Assembly: GCF_040546765.1 (NCBI RefSeq)
Contig: NZ_JBEPOK010000001.1
Coordinates: forward strand, 2,852,001-2,916,000
Reading direction: 5' to 3'
Origin: Arthrobacter sp. OAP107
GTDB lineage: Bacteria > Actinomycetota > Actinomycetes > Actinomycetales > Micrococcaceae
Length of the DNA: 64,000 nucleotides
This document shows, in pieces, positions 54,397 to 62,818 of this stretch; the stretch's first letter is position 1, and each line of letters starts with the position of its first letter. A program made the position numbers and the translations under genes. A model generated the notes under the pieces. The model was not told the origin of the DNA, made no database searches, and was given only the letters and a program-made list of their open reading frames with translations.

Positions 54397-55236
54397 ATGC
54401 GCGTAAGCAAAGCAGCGGAGACCGACATCGAAGCAGTCGGATCCATGCGTGAGGGGAAGCTGGACCAGAAGCACCTGCTGTTCGGTGAGGACGGCTCGCC
54501 GAACAACTACGACCTGAACATGGGCCACACCGGCGGTGGTGGTTGGCGGACCCCGCGTCATCGGCACAACTTCGACCAGGTCCGCTACGTTATCCAGGGC
54601 CGGCTGCCGTACTCCGAGGAAGATTTCCTGGAGGAAGGCTGGGTAGGGTACTTCCCCGAAAGCGTCCACTACGGACCTCAGGAACGCGCCGAAGGCCTCC
54701 GCACCCTCGTACTCCAGGCCGGCGGCGCCAGCGGCCAGGGCTACCTGTCGGTGGCCCAGCGCGAAGCGACCAATGCCGAACTGGAAAAGACCGGCGAATT
54801 CAAGAAGGGCCTCTACCACTACACGGACTCCAACGGCGAAGCGCAGGCCGTGGACGGATCGCAGGCGATCTTCGAACACGCTACGGGCGGCAAGCTCGAG
54901 TTCGCCACCCCGCGCTACGAAGACGTCATCGCCATGAACCCCGACGCCTACGACTGGCTGCCCTCAGCCGACCAGGGCGTGTCCGAGAAATGGCTGGGCA
55001 CCTTCACCGAGCGCAACTTCCGCATCGGATTCCTCCGACTGGACGCCGGCGCCGTCTACCAGGCTGGCCAGTTCCCGTCCATCGAAATCCTGTTCCAGAC
55101 CAAGGGCCAGGTCACCGCAGGCGGAGAAAAGTACGGCCCCGAAACCGGCTACGAGTTCCTTGCCAACGAAGGCCCCGCCCCCATCGAAGCCATCGAACCC
55201 ACCGAATTCCTCCGCTTCGTCCTCCACACCTTCTAA
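54397..55236 (+). CDS. large cupin-fold protein, unknown reaction
   Basis: A 279-residue protein with a cupin-like first half (PRHRHNFDQVRYVIQGRLPY, then VGYFPESVHYGPQE) and a second half that looks like a degenerate repeat of the fold (FRIGFLRLDAGAVYQAGQ, EILFQTKGQVTAGGEKYGPE, ETGYEFLANEGP). It is therefore probably a bicupin. AAGGAG is six bases before the ATG. It opens an operon-like run with a four-carbon acid sugar kinase and a class II aldolase, so an isomerase or lactone-handling role on an acid sugar is possible. I do not recognise a characterised family. Confidence 0.85.
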   Translation: MRVSKAAETDIEAVGSMREGKLDQKHLLFGEDGSPNNYDLNMGHTGGGGWRTPRHRHNFDQVRYVIQGRLPYSEEDFLEEGWVGYFPESVHYGPQERAEGLRTLVLQAGGASGQGYLSVAQREATNAELEKTGEFKKGLYHYTDSNGEAQAVDGSQAIFEHATGGKLEFATPRYEDVIAMNPDAYDWLPSADQGVSEKWLGTFTERNFRIGFLRLDAGAVYQAGQFPSIEILFQTKGQVTAGGEKYGPETGYEFLANEGPAPIEAIEPTEFLRFVLHTF

Positions 55237-55245
55237 AAAACAGAT

Positions 55246-55289
55246 ACGTCAGCGGGCAACACGGAAACCCCCGTGTTGCCCGCTGACGT
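55246..55289. terminator. 19-bp perfect hairpin between cupin and kinase genes
   Basis: ACGTCAGCGGGCAACACGG and its complement flank a six-base loop, nine bases after the cupin stop. On the plus strand no T tract follows; on the minus strand GTTTTTTAG follows. On the plus strand it may act as a partial terminator or RNA-stabilising element that sets unequal expression of the two genes. Confidence 0.6.
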
Positions 55290-55419
55290 GCATAAGGATG
55301 TCGGTAGGTCATTCGACCCCAGGCGCCCCTGGCTCTGAAAGCTTCGCCGGAAGCCGGGCACAGGAATGCGGCCCATCCTGACGATTTGCATCAATAAACC
55401 CCACACAATGGAGTGCATA

Positions 55420-56907
55420 GTGACACTTGAAGCCGATGTTCTAGCCCCCTTCCCGGCGGAACTTCAGATTCCAGCACAATCAGTAGCCACGGCCGTAGCT
55501 GCGTCCTCGGAGGCGACCCCGCGCATCCTGGTGGTGCTCGATGATGACCCCACGGGCACGCAGTCCGTGGCGGATTTGCCCGTGCTCACCCGCTGGGAGG
55601 TTGAGGACTTCACCTGGGCCTTCAGCCAGTCCAAGCCGGCCGTGTATGTCCTCACCAACACGCGCAGCCTTGACCCCGAAGAGGCGGCTACCCGTAACGA
55701 GGAAGTGGTTCGCAATGCCCTCGCCGCGGCAGGCAGCGTCAGGGTTGGCTTCGTGAGCCGCAGCGACTCCACCCTCCGCGGCCACTACCCGCTGGAACCG
55801 GATGTCATTGCCGCTACCGTGACCGCCGAAACCGGTGAGGCCACTGACGGCGTCGTCATCGTTCCCGCATTTCCCGACGCCGGCCGCCTCACCATCGGCG
55901 GAGTCCACTACATGCGCGGTACCGGGGACGACGCCGGCAAGCTCACCCCGGTCGCCGAGACCGAGTTCGCCAGGGATGCCACCTTCGGCTTCGCCAACTC
56001 GGAGCTGGCCAAATACGTGGAGGAGAAGTCGCAGGGCCGGTTCGCCGCGGACTCCGTGATCGTCCTGGACCTGAACATCATCCGCGCCGGCGCGTCCGCC
56101 CAGGACCCTGCCATCTCGGCGAAGGCCATCGCCGACGCCATTGAAGGCGCCACCAACTCCACGCCGATCGTGGCGGACATCGTCACCGAAAACGACCTCC
56201 GTGCCCTGGCCCTGGGCCTGGAAGAAGCCGAACGGCGCGGCAAGAAGCTGCTCTACCGCGTCGGCCCGCCGTTCGTCCGCGGCCGGATCGGCCAGGACGT
56301 CCGCACCGCCCTGACGTCCGGGGAGGCCTACGAAGGCAACACCCCTTCCACGGCCGGCGGCCTGATCGTGGTCGGCTCTCACGTCGGGCTCACCACCCGC
56401 CAGTTGAACGTCCTCACCGCCGAACACAGCTCCGCGAGCATCATCGAGATCGAAGTCGAAAAGCTCCTCGCCAGCGAAGCAGAAGCAGCAGCACACCTGG
56501 ACCGGACCGTGGACGCCGTCGTTGAGGCCCTCCGCGCCGGCGATGTCATCGTCCACACTAGCCGCCTGCTGATCAAGACGGACGACCCCGCCGAGAGCCT
56601 GCGGATCGCGCGCACCGTGTCCGCCGCCGTCGTCGCCGTGGTCAACCGGACACTGAAGACCTTCCCGCCGCGGTTCGTCATCGCCAAGGGCGGCATCACG
56701 TCCTCGGACGTGGCAGCCCATGGCCTGGAGATCCGGCACGCGATCGTCCGCGGACCCATGCTGCCGGGCATCGTCAGCCTGTGGGAACCCGTGGACGGCC
56801 CGGCCAAGGGGATCCCGTACATCGTCTTCGCCGGCAACGTCGGCGACGACGACTCCCTGGCCCAGGTCACCCGCAAACTCAGCAACACCTTTGAATCGGG
56901 CAAGTGA
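55420..56907 (+). CDS. four-carbon acid sugar kinase family protein (DUF1537-type)
   Basis: A 495-residue protein. It begins with the family's VVLDDDPTGTQSVADLPVLT motif, followed by LTNTRSL and SRSDSTLRGHYPLEPD. The C-terminal nucleotide domain contains RFVIAKGGITSSDVAAHGLE, then GPMLPGIVSLWE. Members phosphorylate 3-oxo-tetronates, threonate, erythronate or branched acid sugars with ATP. The GTG at 55420 is preceded by GGAG six bases upstream; ATGs at 55366 and 55408 are in frame. Followed by an aldolase gene, it would supply the phosphorylated substrate for aldol cleavage to dihydroxyacetone phosphate. Confidence 0.93.
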   Translation: MTLEADVLAPFPAELQIPAQSVATAVAASSEATPRILVVLDDDPTGTQSVADLPVLTRWEVEDFTWAFSQSKPAVYVLTNTRSLDPEEAATRNEEVVRNALAAAGSVRVGFVSRSDSTLRGHYPLEPDVIAATVTAETGEATDGVVIVPAFPDAGRLTIGGVHYMRGTGDDAGKLTPVAETEFARDATFGFANSELAKYVEEKSQGRFAADSVIVLDLNIIRAGASAQDPAISAKAIADAIEGATNSTPIVADIVTENDLRALALGLEEAERRGKKLLYRVGPPFVRGRIGQDVRTALTSGEAYEGNTPSTAGGLIVVGSHVGLTTRQLNVLTAEHSSASIIEIEVEKLLASEAEAAAHLDRTVDAVVEALRAGDVIVHTSRLLIKTDDPAESLRIARTVSAAVVAVVNRTLKTFPPRFVIAKGGITSSDVAAHGLEIRHAIVRGPMLPGIVSLWEPVDGPAKGIPYIVFAGNVGDDDSLAQVTRKLSNTFESGK

Positions 56908-56915
56908 AGGAGAGC

Positions 56916-57005
56916 ATGAGCAGCAACCACAAGACACCTGTCCCGGCGGCAGCGCCCATGAGGATCCTTGAAGGAGGGGCCTTTAATGCGTACCCGGCTC
57001 GATGA
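56916..57005 (+). other. 29-codon leader-like ORF overlapping the aldolase start
   Basis: An ATG with a strong GAAGGAG site starts eight bases after the kinase stop and encodes MSSNHKTPVPAAAPMRILEG and nine more residues. It ends at TGA 57003-57005, overlapping the aldolase start in another frame. It could couple translation of kinase and aldolase, or be the stub of a deleted gene. Confidence 0.4.
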
Positions 57006-57837
57006 CCTTGTCACCGCCGCACTGCAGCGCGGCTCGGCTGTTCCGGCCTTCACCTGTTACGACTTCACCACCGCGCTGGCGGTGGTAACGGCGGCCGAGG
57101 ATGCAAACCAGGGCGTGATTCTCATGGTTGCGCCGAAGACCGCGGCCACGCCCAATGGACTGCGCCTGATCGCCGCACTGCGCGGACTCGCCGATGCAGC
57201 GCGTGTCCCGGTAGCCGTGCAGTTGGATCATGCTACGAATCTTGGGGTCATGGCAGAGTCTGTTGCTGCAGGGGCAGACTCTGTACTTGCCGACGGTTCA
57301 TCTTTGCCGCTTGAGGACAATGCCCAGCTGGTCCTGGCGGCCCGCGCTCTTCTGGGGAGTGACGTCGTGCTTGAAGCTGAACTGGGGGGTCTTGCGGGCG
57401 ACGAGGACCGAGCCTTTGGCGCGGATCAGTCCGGGGTGCCGGTGGCCGGCCTGACTGACGCAACCCGGGTAGAAGAATTTATCGCCCGTACCGGCGCCGA
57501 ACTGCTTGCCGTGGCAGTGGGCAACGTCCACGGCAAGTACAAAGGCGAGCCGCAGCTGCGCTGGGACATTCTACAGGACATCGCAGGACAGACCAACGTC
57601 CCACTGGTGCTGCACGGGGCTTCAGGTATCCCGCCAGAAGAACTCGCCAAAGCGCCGGCGATGAACGTCGGCAAAGTCAACTTCAACACCGAGCTCCGCA
57701 CCGGAATCCTGGCGATCCTCCAGGAAGAACTCCCGGGCCACCGGAGAGACGGTGAGAATATGCAGGGCCTGCTCGGCCACTGGAATACTTCGGCCAAAGA
57801 TTTCGCCAGCGGAGCCTTTGCCACCCTCACCCGCTAA
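56986..57837 (+). CDS. class II (zinc) fructose-bisphosphate/tagatose-bisphosphate aldolase family
   Basis: A 283-residue aldolase of the FbaA/KbaY/GatY family. The catalytic Asp and a zinc His are in QLDHATNLG near residues 79-83, a metal Glu in EAELGG near 131, zinc His in GNVHGKYKGEP near 182 and LHGASGIP near 209. The phosphate-binding VGKVNFNTELR follows. AAGGAGG lies upstream of the ATG. Downstream of the acid sugar kinase, it probably cleaves a phosphorylated ketose or oxo-acid to dihydroxyacetone phosphate and a small aldehyde. Confidence 0.93.
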   Translation: MRTRLDDLVTAALQRGSAVPAFTCYDFTTALAVVTAAEDANQGVILMVAPKTAATPNGLRLIAALRGLADAARVPVAVQLDHATNLGVMAESVAAGADSVLADGSSLPLEDNAQLVLAARALLGSDVVLEAELGGLAGDEDRAFGADQSGVPVAGLTDATRVEEFIARTGAELLAVAVGNVHGKYKGEPQLRWDILQDIAGQTNVPLVLHGASGIPPEELAKAPAMNVGKVNFNTELRTGILAILQEELPGHRRDGENMQGLLGHWNTSAKDFASGAFATLTR

Positions 57838-58050
57838 TTCAACTGCCCGGGAGAGGCCGCTCGGACTTCAGCGCCGCGCGGCCCGTCCCGGGCAGCCCCG
57901 TTTCTGAGGGATTAAAGGGGAGGCTCACAGGTGCTCACACGCGGTCGGGATTGCGCGGCGTCTTCCGAGCCGACCTCTGAACGGTCCTGCGGTGACCGAC
58001 AGAACGACGGGGACCTTGAATCCTCCGCTGAGGGCGGGACAGCTGTGGTT

Positions 58051-58094
58051 AAAAGCTGATGCCGGCGCAACAGGTTCGGGTTGCGCCGGCATCA
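58051..58094 (-). terminator. Rho-independent terminator
   Basis: TGATGCCGGCGCAAC and GTTGCGCCGGCATCA form a perfect 15-bp stem with an eight-base loop. On the minus strand it is followed by GCTTTTAAC. It lies 41 bases after the racemase gene's stop. Confidence 0.8.
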
Positions 58095-58134
58095 GGCGTA
58101 GGGGATTGATAGATCCCCACTGATTACACGGAAG

Positions 58135-58812
58135 TCAGGCAGGGAGCTCGGACACGCGCCGGGCCAGATAGTCAACGCCCATCCGAGGGCTGGACAACAC
58201 CGTCAGATTGGTCTTTTCCTGAAGGACTGGCGCGAGGCGGTTCATCGAGGCCTGTGCCAGGACGATCAGGTCGACGTTTCCGGCAAGATCCGTTGCCTGC
58301 TCGATGATCATGGAGTCGTGCTTGTCCCGGTCTCCTGCCATGAGGACCGCGAACGCTCCTTCGCACAACCGCTGCTCGATCGTGATGTTGCGCCCCATCT
58401 TGTCTGCCTTGGCCTGGATCAAATCCGAGGTCGGACCAAGCGTCGTGGGCACAGTGGCCAGGACCCCAATGCGGGTTCCCTCGCTGGCCGCCCGAAGCGC
58501 CATCGCCTCATCAATCTTGATGACCGGGGTGTGGACATTGCGGGCAGCAACATCCAGGGCAGGTCCCAGCGAGGAACAGGCGGAAAAGATGATGTCAGCG
58601 CCCGCAGCCTCAGCAGCCTGCGCCAAGTGGATCATCCGCTCCTCGCTCTTACGCGAGATGCCGTTTTCCCGCTGAACAGTGGCCAGGACGTCCGAGTCAA
58701 CAAAGTGCATGACTTCAGCATCAGGAATCAGCTCAGCAATCAGGTTATTGATCACAGGTTCGACGGAGACAAACACGAAGCTGGTGTGCAAAATCGCGAT
58801 CTTCTTTGACAC
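58135..58812 (-). CDS. aspartate/glutamate racemase superfamily protein
   Basis: A 225-residue protein with the two catalytic-type cysteines of the Asp/Glu/hydantoin racemase superfamily: IIFSACSSLGPALD near residue 79 and QRLCEGAFAVLMAGD near 151. LVLAQASMNRLAP forms the last core strand. Members include amino acid racemases, arylmalonate decarboxylase and maleate isomerase. Lying 106 bases downstream of a symmetric class I operator, it belongs to the same regulon. An isomerase or decarboxylase of a dicarboxylic acid would fit better than a cell-wall role. Confidence 0.9.
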   Translation of the reverse strand: MSKKIAILHTSFVFVSVEPVINNLIAELIPDAEVMHFVDSDVLATVQRENGISRKSEERMIHLAQAAEAAGADIIFSACSSLGPALDVAARNVHTPVIKIDEAMALRAASEGTRIGVLATVPTTLGPTSDLIQAKADKMGRNITIEQRLCEGAFAVLMAGDRDKHDSMIIEQATDLAGNVDLIVLAQASMNRLAPVLQEKTNLTVLSSPRMGVDYLARRVSELPA

Positions 58813-58914
58813 GCTAATACTTCCTTACTGGTTGAATTTCTGATGCCCTGTCGCTCATCACGCGTGGGTCCGCTGCAGATGGGACGACGAAGCAGAAGTG
58901 AATGAGAGCTCATG

Positions 58915-58947
58915 TAGACAATATCCCACACTGTGGGATAAAGTCAA
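58915..58947. promoter_or_regulatory. class I promoter-operator readable in both directions
   Basis: On the minus strand TTGACT, 18 bases, TATTGT (58947 to 58918); on the plus strand TAGACA, 18 bases, TAAAGT (58915 to 58944). Both share the dyad TATCCC-N7-GGGATA. It could drive the racemase gene leftward and the small unknown gene at 59095 rightward from one operator. Confidence 0.75.
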
Positions 58948-59094
58948 TATCAGAGTCGGCCGCCGGTGCATCATGGATCGCAGTTAGCCTAAAAACCCAT
59001 CTGAGCTCTCGGACACCGGGATGCCCTGATGATGGCACCCAGCGGAAATCACACGGCGCCTTCATCTGCAGGAACCTCGAAACAGGAGAAGAAC

Positions 59095-59490
59095 ATGGCA
59101 GAGACATGGGGAACGTCCCACAATTCCGGCCAGTTCGTGGGATCAGCGGTCGTTGCGGGAGCCACCTATGGCCCGCACCATACGCTTCTGCGCCTGAAGA
59201 CGTTCGGGGGTGAACTTATTGACTACCGGGTTGGTGACGTTCCAGATCCTGCAGGAATAGCTGAATTTAACGGCGACGATCTCCGGCCCATCTCGGTCAA
59301 GATCCAAGACGGCGGTGAGCAATGCAGTGTGGTTGCACGTGCCGCAGCGGGCGGGGCGCGAGCTCTCAGGGTGAGTCTGGGGGGAGCCCTGGCACTGTAC
59401 AAGTCCGGCGTCCATGCAGTAGTCGACGGCGGGCTCTCAGCCGGAGTTCCCTGTTCGGCCAGGAATGCGCCAAGGACTGCCCTGCAGTAA
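59095..59490 (+). CDS. small protein of unknown family
   Basis: A 131-residue protein starting MAETWGTSHNSGQFVGSAVV. AACAGGAGAAG before the ATG is an excellent ribosome site, which argues that it is real. The first 110 residues look like a compact alpha/beta fold (LLRLKTFGGELIDYRVGDVP; FNGDDLRPISVKI; CSVVARAAAGGARALRVSLG) with GVHAVVDGG near the end; the last 20 residues are arginine/alanine-rich and may be read-through after a mutation. No membrane segment or signal peptide. I recognise no family. It is divergent from the racemase gene across a class I operator, so it is a candidate new component of the pathway. Confidence 0.65.
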   Translation: MAETWGTSHNSGQFVGSAVVAGATYGPHHTLLRLKTFGGELIDYRVGDVPDPAGIAEFNGDDLRPISVKIQDGGEQCSVVARAAAGGARALRVSLGGALALYKSGVHAVVDGGLSAGVPCSARNAPRTALQ

Positions 59491-59661
59491 CGGGCGACAT
59501 GCCATAAGCAATCCACGCACGCATTGTGCTGGTTGCCCGCAACACTTCCTCTCGCCCAGCGCAGGGCATGCTGCACCCGACGCCTATTGGAGGGCGTCCC
59601 AGACCAGGACCCATGACTAGGCACGTGGTCACCCTGGTGCTTGCACCTGGCACTTCCCCCA

Positions 59662-59709
59662 GCAAAGTAGGGTTCCCGTCCATGGACGGGAACCCTGCTT
59701 TGCTTTTTT
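59662..59709 (+). terminator. strong Rho-independent terminator
   Basis: GCAAAGTAGGGTTCCCGTCC and GGACGGGAACCCTGCTTTGC pair over about 20 positions (overlapping at the central CCATGG) with one mismatch, followed by TTTTTT on the plus strand. It ends transcripts coming from the small gene at 59095 and separates them from the convergent ALDH gene. Confidence 0.85.
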
Positions 59710-59767
59710 GCTTCTCGTGCCACGCCCGGAATGCGCTCGATCGTAAGGCCGCTCCGGCCCGGGCGCG

Positions 59768-61285
59768 TTAGTTGGTGTAGGGGAGTTCGCGTTCGGTGGT
59801 GAGGTCCCAGACGACTGCTTTGCGGCGGGTGTACATGGCGACGGAGTCGAAGCCGTTTTCTTTGCCGAAGCCGCTTTGTTTCATGCCGCCGAAGGGGACG
59901 GTGGGGTGGAAGGAGCGGTAGGTGTTGATCCATACCGTTCCTGCGATCAGTTCTTTGGCCAGGTGCTGGATGGTCCGTGCGTCGTTGCCCCAGACCTGGG
60001 CGCTGAGACCGAATTCCGAGGCGTTGGCGCGGGCGATGACTTCGTCGGTGTCGGTGTAGGACAGCACGCTTGCCATCGGGCCGAAGGCCTCGGTCCGGGC
60101 TGCGGGGTTGTCGTCTGTGACGTCGGCCAGGACGGTGGGCTGGTAGAACGCGCCGTTCGCGAGCTCGCCGTCCTCGGCCGGGCCGCCGCCGGCCAGGGCG
60201 ACGGCGCCGGCATCGATCGCGCTTTTGACCAGGGCGTCCACCCGGGCACGGTGCTGGCGGTTGATGAGCGTGCCCATCTGCGAAGATTCCTTGGTCGGCA
60301 GCCCGACGCGGACCGTTTGTGCTTTCTGTCCGAGCCGTTCGGTGACCTGGGCGTACATCGAGGCCGGAACAAAGATCCGGGAACCGGTCACGCAGCTCTG
60401 GCCGCTCTTGGCAAAGTTCGAATGCAGCAGCGACGGGATCGCGATGTCCAGGTCGGCATCCGGGAGCAGGATCGCCGGGCTCTTCCCGCCCAGTTCCAGG
60501 AACGTCGGCACAATGTTCGTCGCGGACTGGTGAATGATGGCCCGGCCCGAGCCCGGCCCGCCGGTGAACGCGATCATCCCAATATCCGGGTGCTCGGTCA
60601 GCAGCGGCCCGACCTTCTCCCCGCGGCCGGTCACCACGCTGACCACACCGGCGGGAAGACCCGCCTGGAGGGCGAGTTCGACCATGCGGTAATTCAGCAG
60701 CGGGGCGACCTCGGGTGCCTTGATGACGATGCAGTTCCCGGCAACGAGGGCCGGGCCCGCCTTCAGGGCGACGAAGTTCGCGTTGCCGTTGTAGGGGCTG
60801 ACGCCGGCCACGACCCCGAAGGGCTCGTCGAGCCCGTAGGAGAGCCGGTCGGGCAGCTGCGCGAACGTGCGGCCTTCGATTTTGTCGGCGATCCCGGCGT
60901 AATAGCGAAGCACCCGTGCGCTGTTATCGATGTCGGCCATGGCCTCCCGGCGCAGGTGGCCCACATCGGAGACCTCGAGATCGGCCAGTTCCTCGCGGTG
61001 CGCGCTGATCGCATCGGCCCAGGCCGTGAGCATCCTTGCCCTGGCCTCGGGGGCGGTGCGGCGCCACACCTTCTCATACGCCGTCTTCGCACCGGCCACC
61101 ACAGCATCAATATCAGCAGGGCCGGCCTCACACAGGGTCCCGATCACCTGACCCGTGGCAGGATTCAGGATCTCCATCTCATACCCACCGGAAGGGACCA
61201 CCACCCCGGCCGCGGAGATCAACCCGATCCGGCGCCCTCCCCCACCCACGCTCACATCAAACTCCTCCGACACCTTCGTACTCAT
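59768..61285 (-). CDS. aldehyde dehydrogenase (benzaldehyde/vanillin-type)
   Basis: A 505-residue ALDH. The general-base Glu is in FLELGGKSPAILL near residue 265 and the catalytic Cys in FAKSGQSCVTGSRIF near 298. The C-terminal segment WINTYRSFHPTVPFGGMKQS is typical. AAGGAG is nine bases before the ATG at 61285. It is a single-gene unit on the minus strand, about 240 bases downstream of the mirror-image class II operator at 61522, so it probably shares control with the SDR-MmgE/PrpD operon at 37980. Confidence 0.93.
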   Translation of the reverse strand: MSTKVSEEFDVSVGGGGRRIGLISAAGVVVPSGGYEMEILNPATGQVIGTLCEAGPADIDAVVAGAKTAYEKVWRRTAPEARARMLTAWADAISAHREELADLEVSDVGHLRREAMADIDNSARVLRYYAGIADKIEGRTFAQLPDRLSYGLDEPFGVVAGVSPYNGNANFVALKAGPALVAGNCIVIKAPEVAPLLNYRMVELALQAGLPAGVVSVVTGRGEKVGPLLTEHPDIGMIAFTGGPGSGRAIIHQSATNIVPTFLELGGKSPAILLPDADLDIAIPSLLHSNFAKSGQSCVTGSRIFVPASMYAQVTERLGQKAQTVRVGLPTKESSQMGTLINRQHRARVDALVKSAIDAGAVALAGGGPAEDGELANGAFYQPTVLADVTDDNPAARTEAFGPMASVLSYTDTDEVIARANASEFGLSAQVWGNDARTIQHLAKELIAGTVWINTYRSFHPTVPFGGMKQSGFGKENGFDSVAMYTRRKAVVWDLTTERELPYTN

Positions 61286-61521
61286 ACTCAAAAACTCCTT
61301 CAAAAAAAGGGGGTCATCCCAAGGTTTAACAAGGAATGGTTTTGCTTGGCTCCGGACATCAGTTGGTTCCCAGAGTGCTTCTCACCACGACGTCCATGAA
61401 GTGGTCTTTTTTGCTGCTCCTGACCTGCCGATTCAGCCGCATACGAGGCATGCAATCCGTTCCTCAGCCGTGGCGGTACTCCATCGGTCCGGACACACTT
61501 TTGGGCTTCGGCTGACAGGAT

Positions 61522-61552
61522 GTTTTATACGTAAAATATGCTTCCATATATG
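61522..61552 (-). promoter_or_regulatory. class II operator, mirror orientation
   Basis: On the minus strand CATATATGG, six bases, then ATTTTACGTATAAAAC, the same order and gap as at 37879-37909. It lies between the ALDH gene (minus) and the IclR gene at 61720 (plus). The orientation matches control of the ALDH gene. Confidence 0.65.
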
Positions 61553-61719
61553 ATGGCCCTCGTCAATGGTGCGGCGGTAGTGGCCGGGCTTACTTTGTCC
61601 ATGCTTGCGAACTCCCTGTCGAAGTATAAGAAATCCTGTAGAATGAGACTTTATTCACCGCTCGAAATGATGTGGCAGACCAAAGGCTTGCTGCATCGAG
61701 AATGATAAGGACTCGCCTC

Positions 61720-62541
61720 ATGAGTGGACCCAGTTCGGTCTGTGGCCCCGGCGAAGTGACCGAGACTGCCGACACCGTGGGCAGCCTTGCCCGAATGCTG
61801 CAAGTCCTGGAGCTATTCAGCGAAGCTGGTCCCGTCTGGTCGACGGCCGATCTTATCGAGGCGATGGAGACGTCCAGGTCCACGGGCTACCGCTATATCA
61901 AGACCCTGCATGACGCCGGCCTGCTCACGACGGTGCGCAACGGCTACTACACCCTTGGCCCGCGAATCATCGAGATGGACCTGCAGATCCGGCAAACCGA
62001 TCCGCTGCTACTGGCGAGCCATGGGGTTCTTGACGATCTGGTGGAGAATGTCGGCCACTCTGCCCTTTTGCTGACGGCATTTCGGGATTCCGTCCTGTGC
62101 ATCGGTGAATCGCGCGCCCCGACGAGCCCCGAAAACAGGTTCAGCCGCGGGCAGCGGCGCCCCATGTTCCAAGGTGCAGGATCGAAGGTCATCCTGGCCC
62201 ATCTCCCTCATCACCGGCTTAAGGCCATCTACCCCCGTCATCAGGATGAGATTGAGCGCACCGGACTGGGCGCCACCTGGGGTGAATTCCGCAAGACCCT
62301 CGGAGAGATCAAAAAAGACGGATACCTGCTGACCAGGGGCGAATTTAATCCAGGAGTTTATGGCGTCGCGGCGCCCATCCTCACCGACCAGAAGACCGCG
62401 GTCGGCAGCGTCGGCGTCGCTTGGGATGAAAACATCCGGGACATCAACGTCGACCAAGCAATACGGGCCGTCAAGCAAGCGGCAACCACCATCTCCCAAC
62501 GCCTCGCTGAGAACCAGGGCAGGTCAACCCGCGCAGTCTGA
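61720..62541 (+). CDS. IclR family transcriptional regulator, twin of the one at 53092
   Basis: A 273-residue protein. WSTADLIEAMETSRSTGYRY then IKTLHDAGLLTTVRNGYYTL forms the DNA-binding part, and NRFSRGQRRPMFQGAGSKVI with GVYGVAAPILTDQKTAVGSV the effector part. AAGGA is ten bases before the ATG at 61720. The helix-turn-helix is identical to the 53092 protein except for two or three conservative changes, so they should share operators; the differences concentrate in the N-terminal tail and in effector-domain surface positions. It precedes the SDR-ALDH operon with its class I promoter at 62819. Confidence 0.93.
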   Translation: MSGPSSVCGPGEVTETADTVGSLARMLQVLELFSEAGPVWSTADLIEAMETSRSTGYRYIKTLHDAGLLTTVRNGYYTLGPRIIEMDLQIRQTDPLLLASHGVLDDLVENVGHSALLLTAFRDSVLCIGESRAPTSPENRFSRGQRRPMFQGAGSKVILAHLPHHRLKAIYPRHQDEIERTGLGATWGEFRKTLGEIKKDGYLLTRGEFNPGVYGVAAPILTDQKTAVGSVGVAWDENIRDINVDQAIRAVKQAATTISQRLAENQGRSTRAV

Positions 62542-62818
62542 CCCGCCGCCATCCACTCGGCTTCATCATGCGCAAGTGCCCTCGGCGGCTTCCTCGCACC
62601 GACTTTCGGGATATTTCCGAAACTGTCGATCCGATCCCGTATTTCCAGTTGAGGCTGATACGGGCGATCAATTCTCCTGATCGGCGCCGCGCGCGGCTGG
62701 CGCCTTCCTGTGTACGGCAATTGCCTGCTCCCTTGGTCCCGGCTCGCCCGGGCAAGCAGAGCTGTGAGCGGACTTGCCGAATTTTCACTTACTAGGAGGG
62801 GCGACAGCAATTAAACTC
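62542..62818. other. intergenic stretch, nothing recognised
   Basis: No gene or clear hairpin is visible. A good ribosome-site-like AGGAGG near 62795 is not followed by a usable frame. Confidence 0.5.

Noticed and set aside
55480..56937. 485-codon minus-strand open frame
   Set aside because: Reverse shadow of the acid sugar kinase gene with no motif of its own.
59876..61399. 507-codon plus-strand open frame
   Set aside because: Opposite the ALDH gene, which has its catalytic Glu and Cys motifs and a good ribosome site; the plus frame has no family resemblance.
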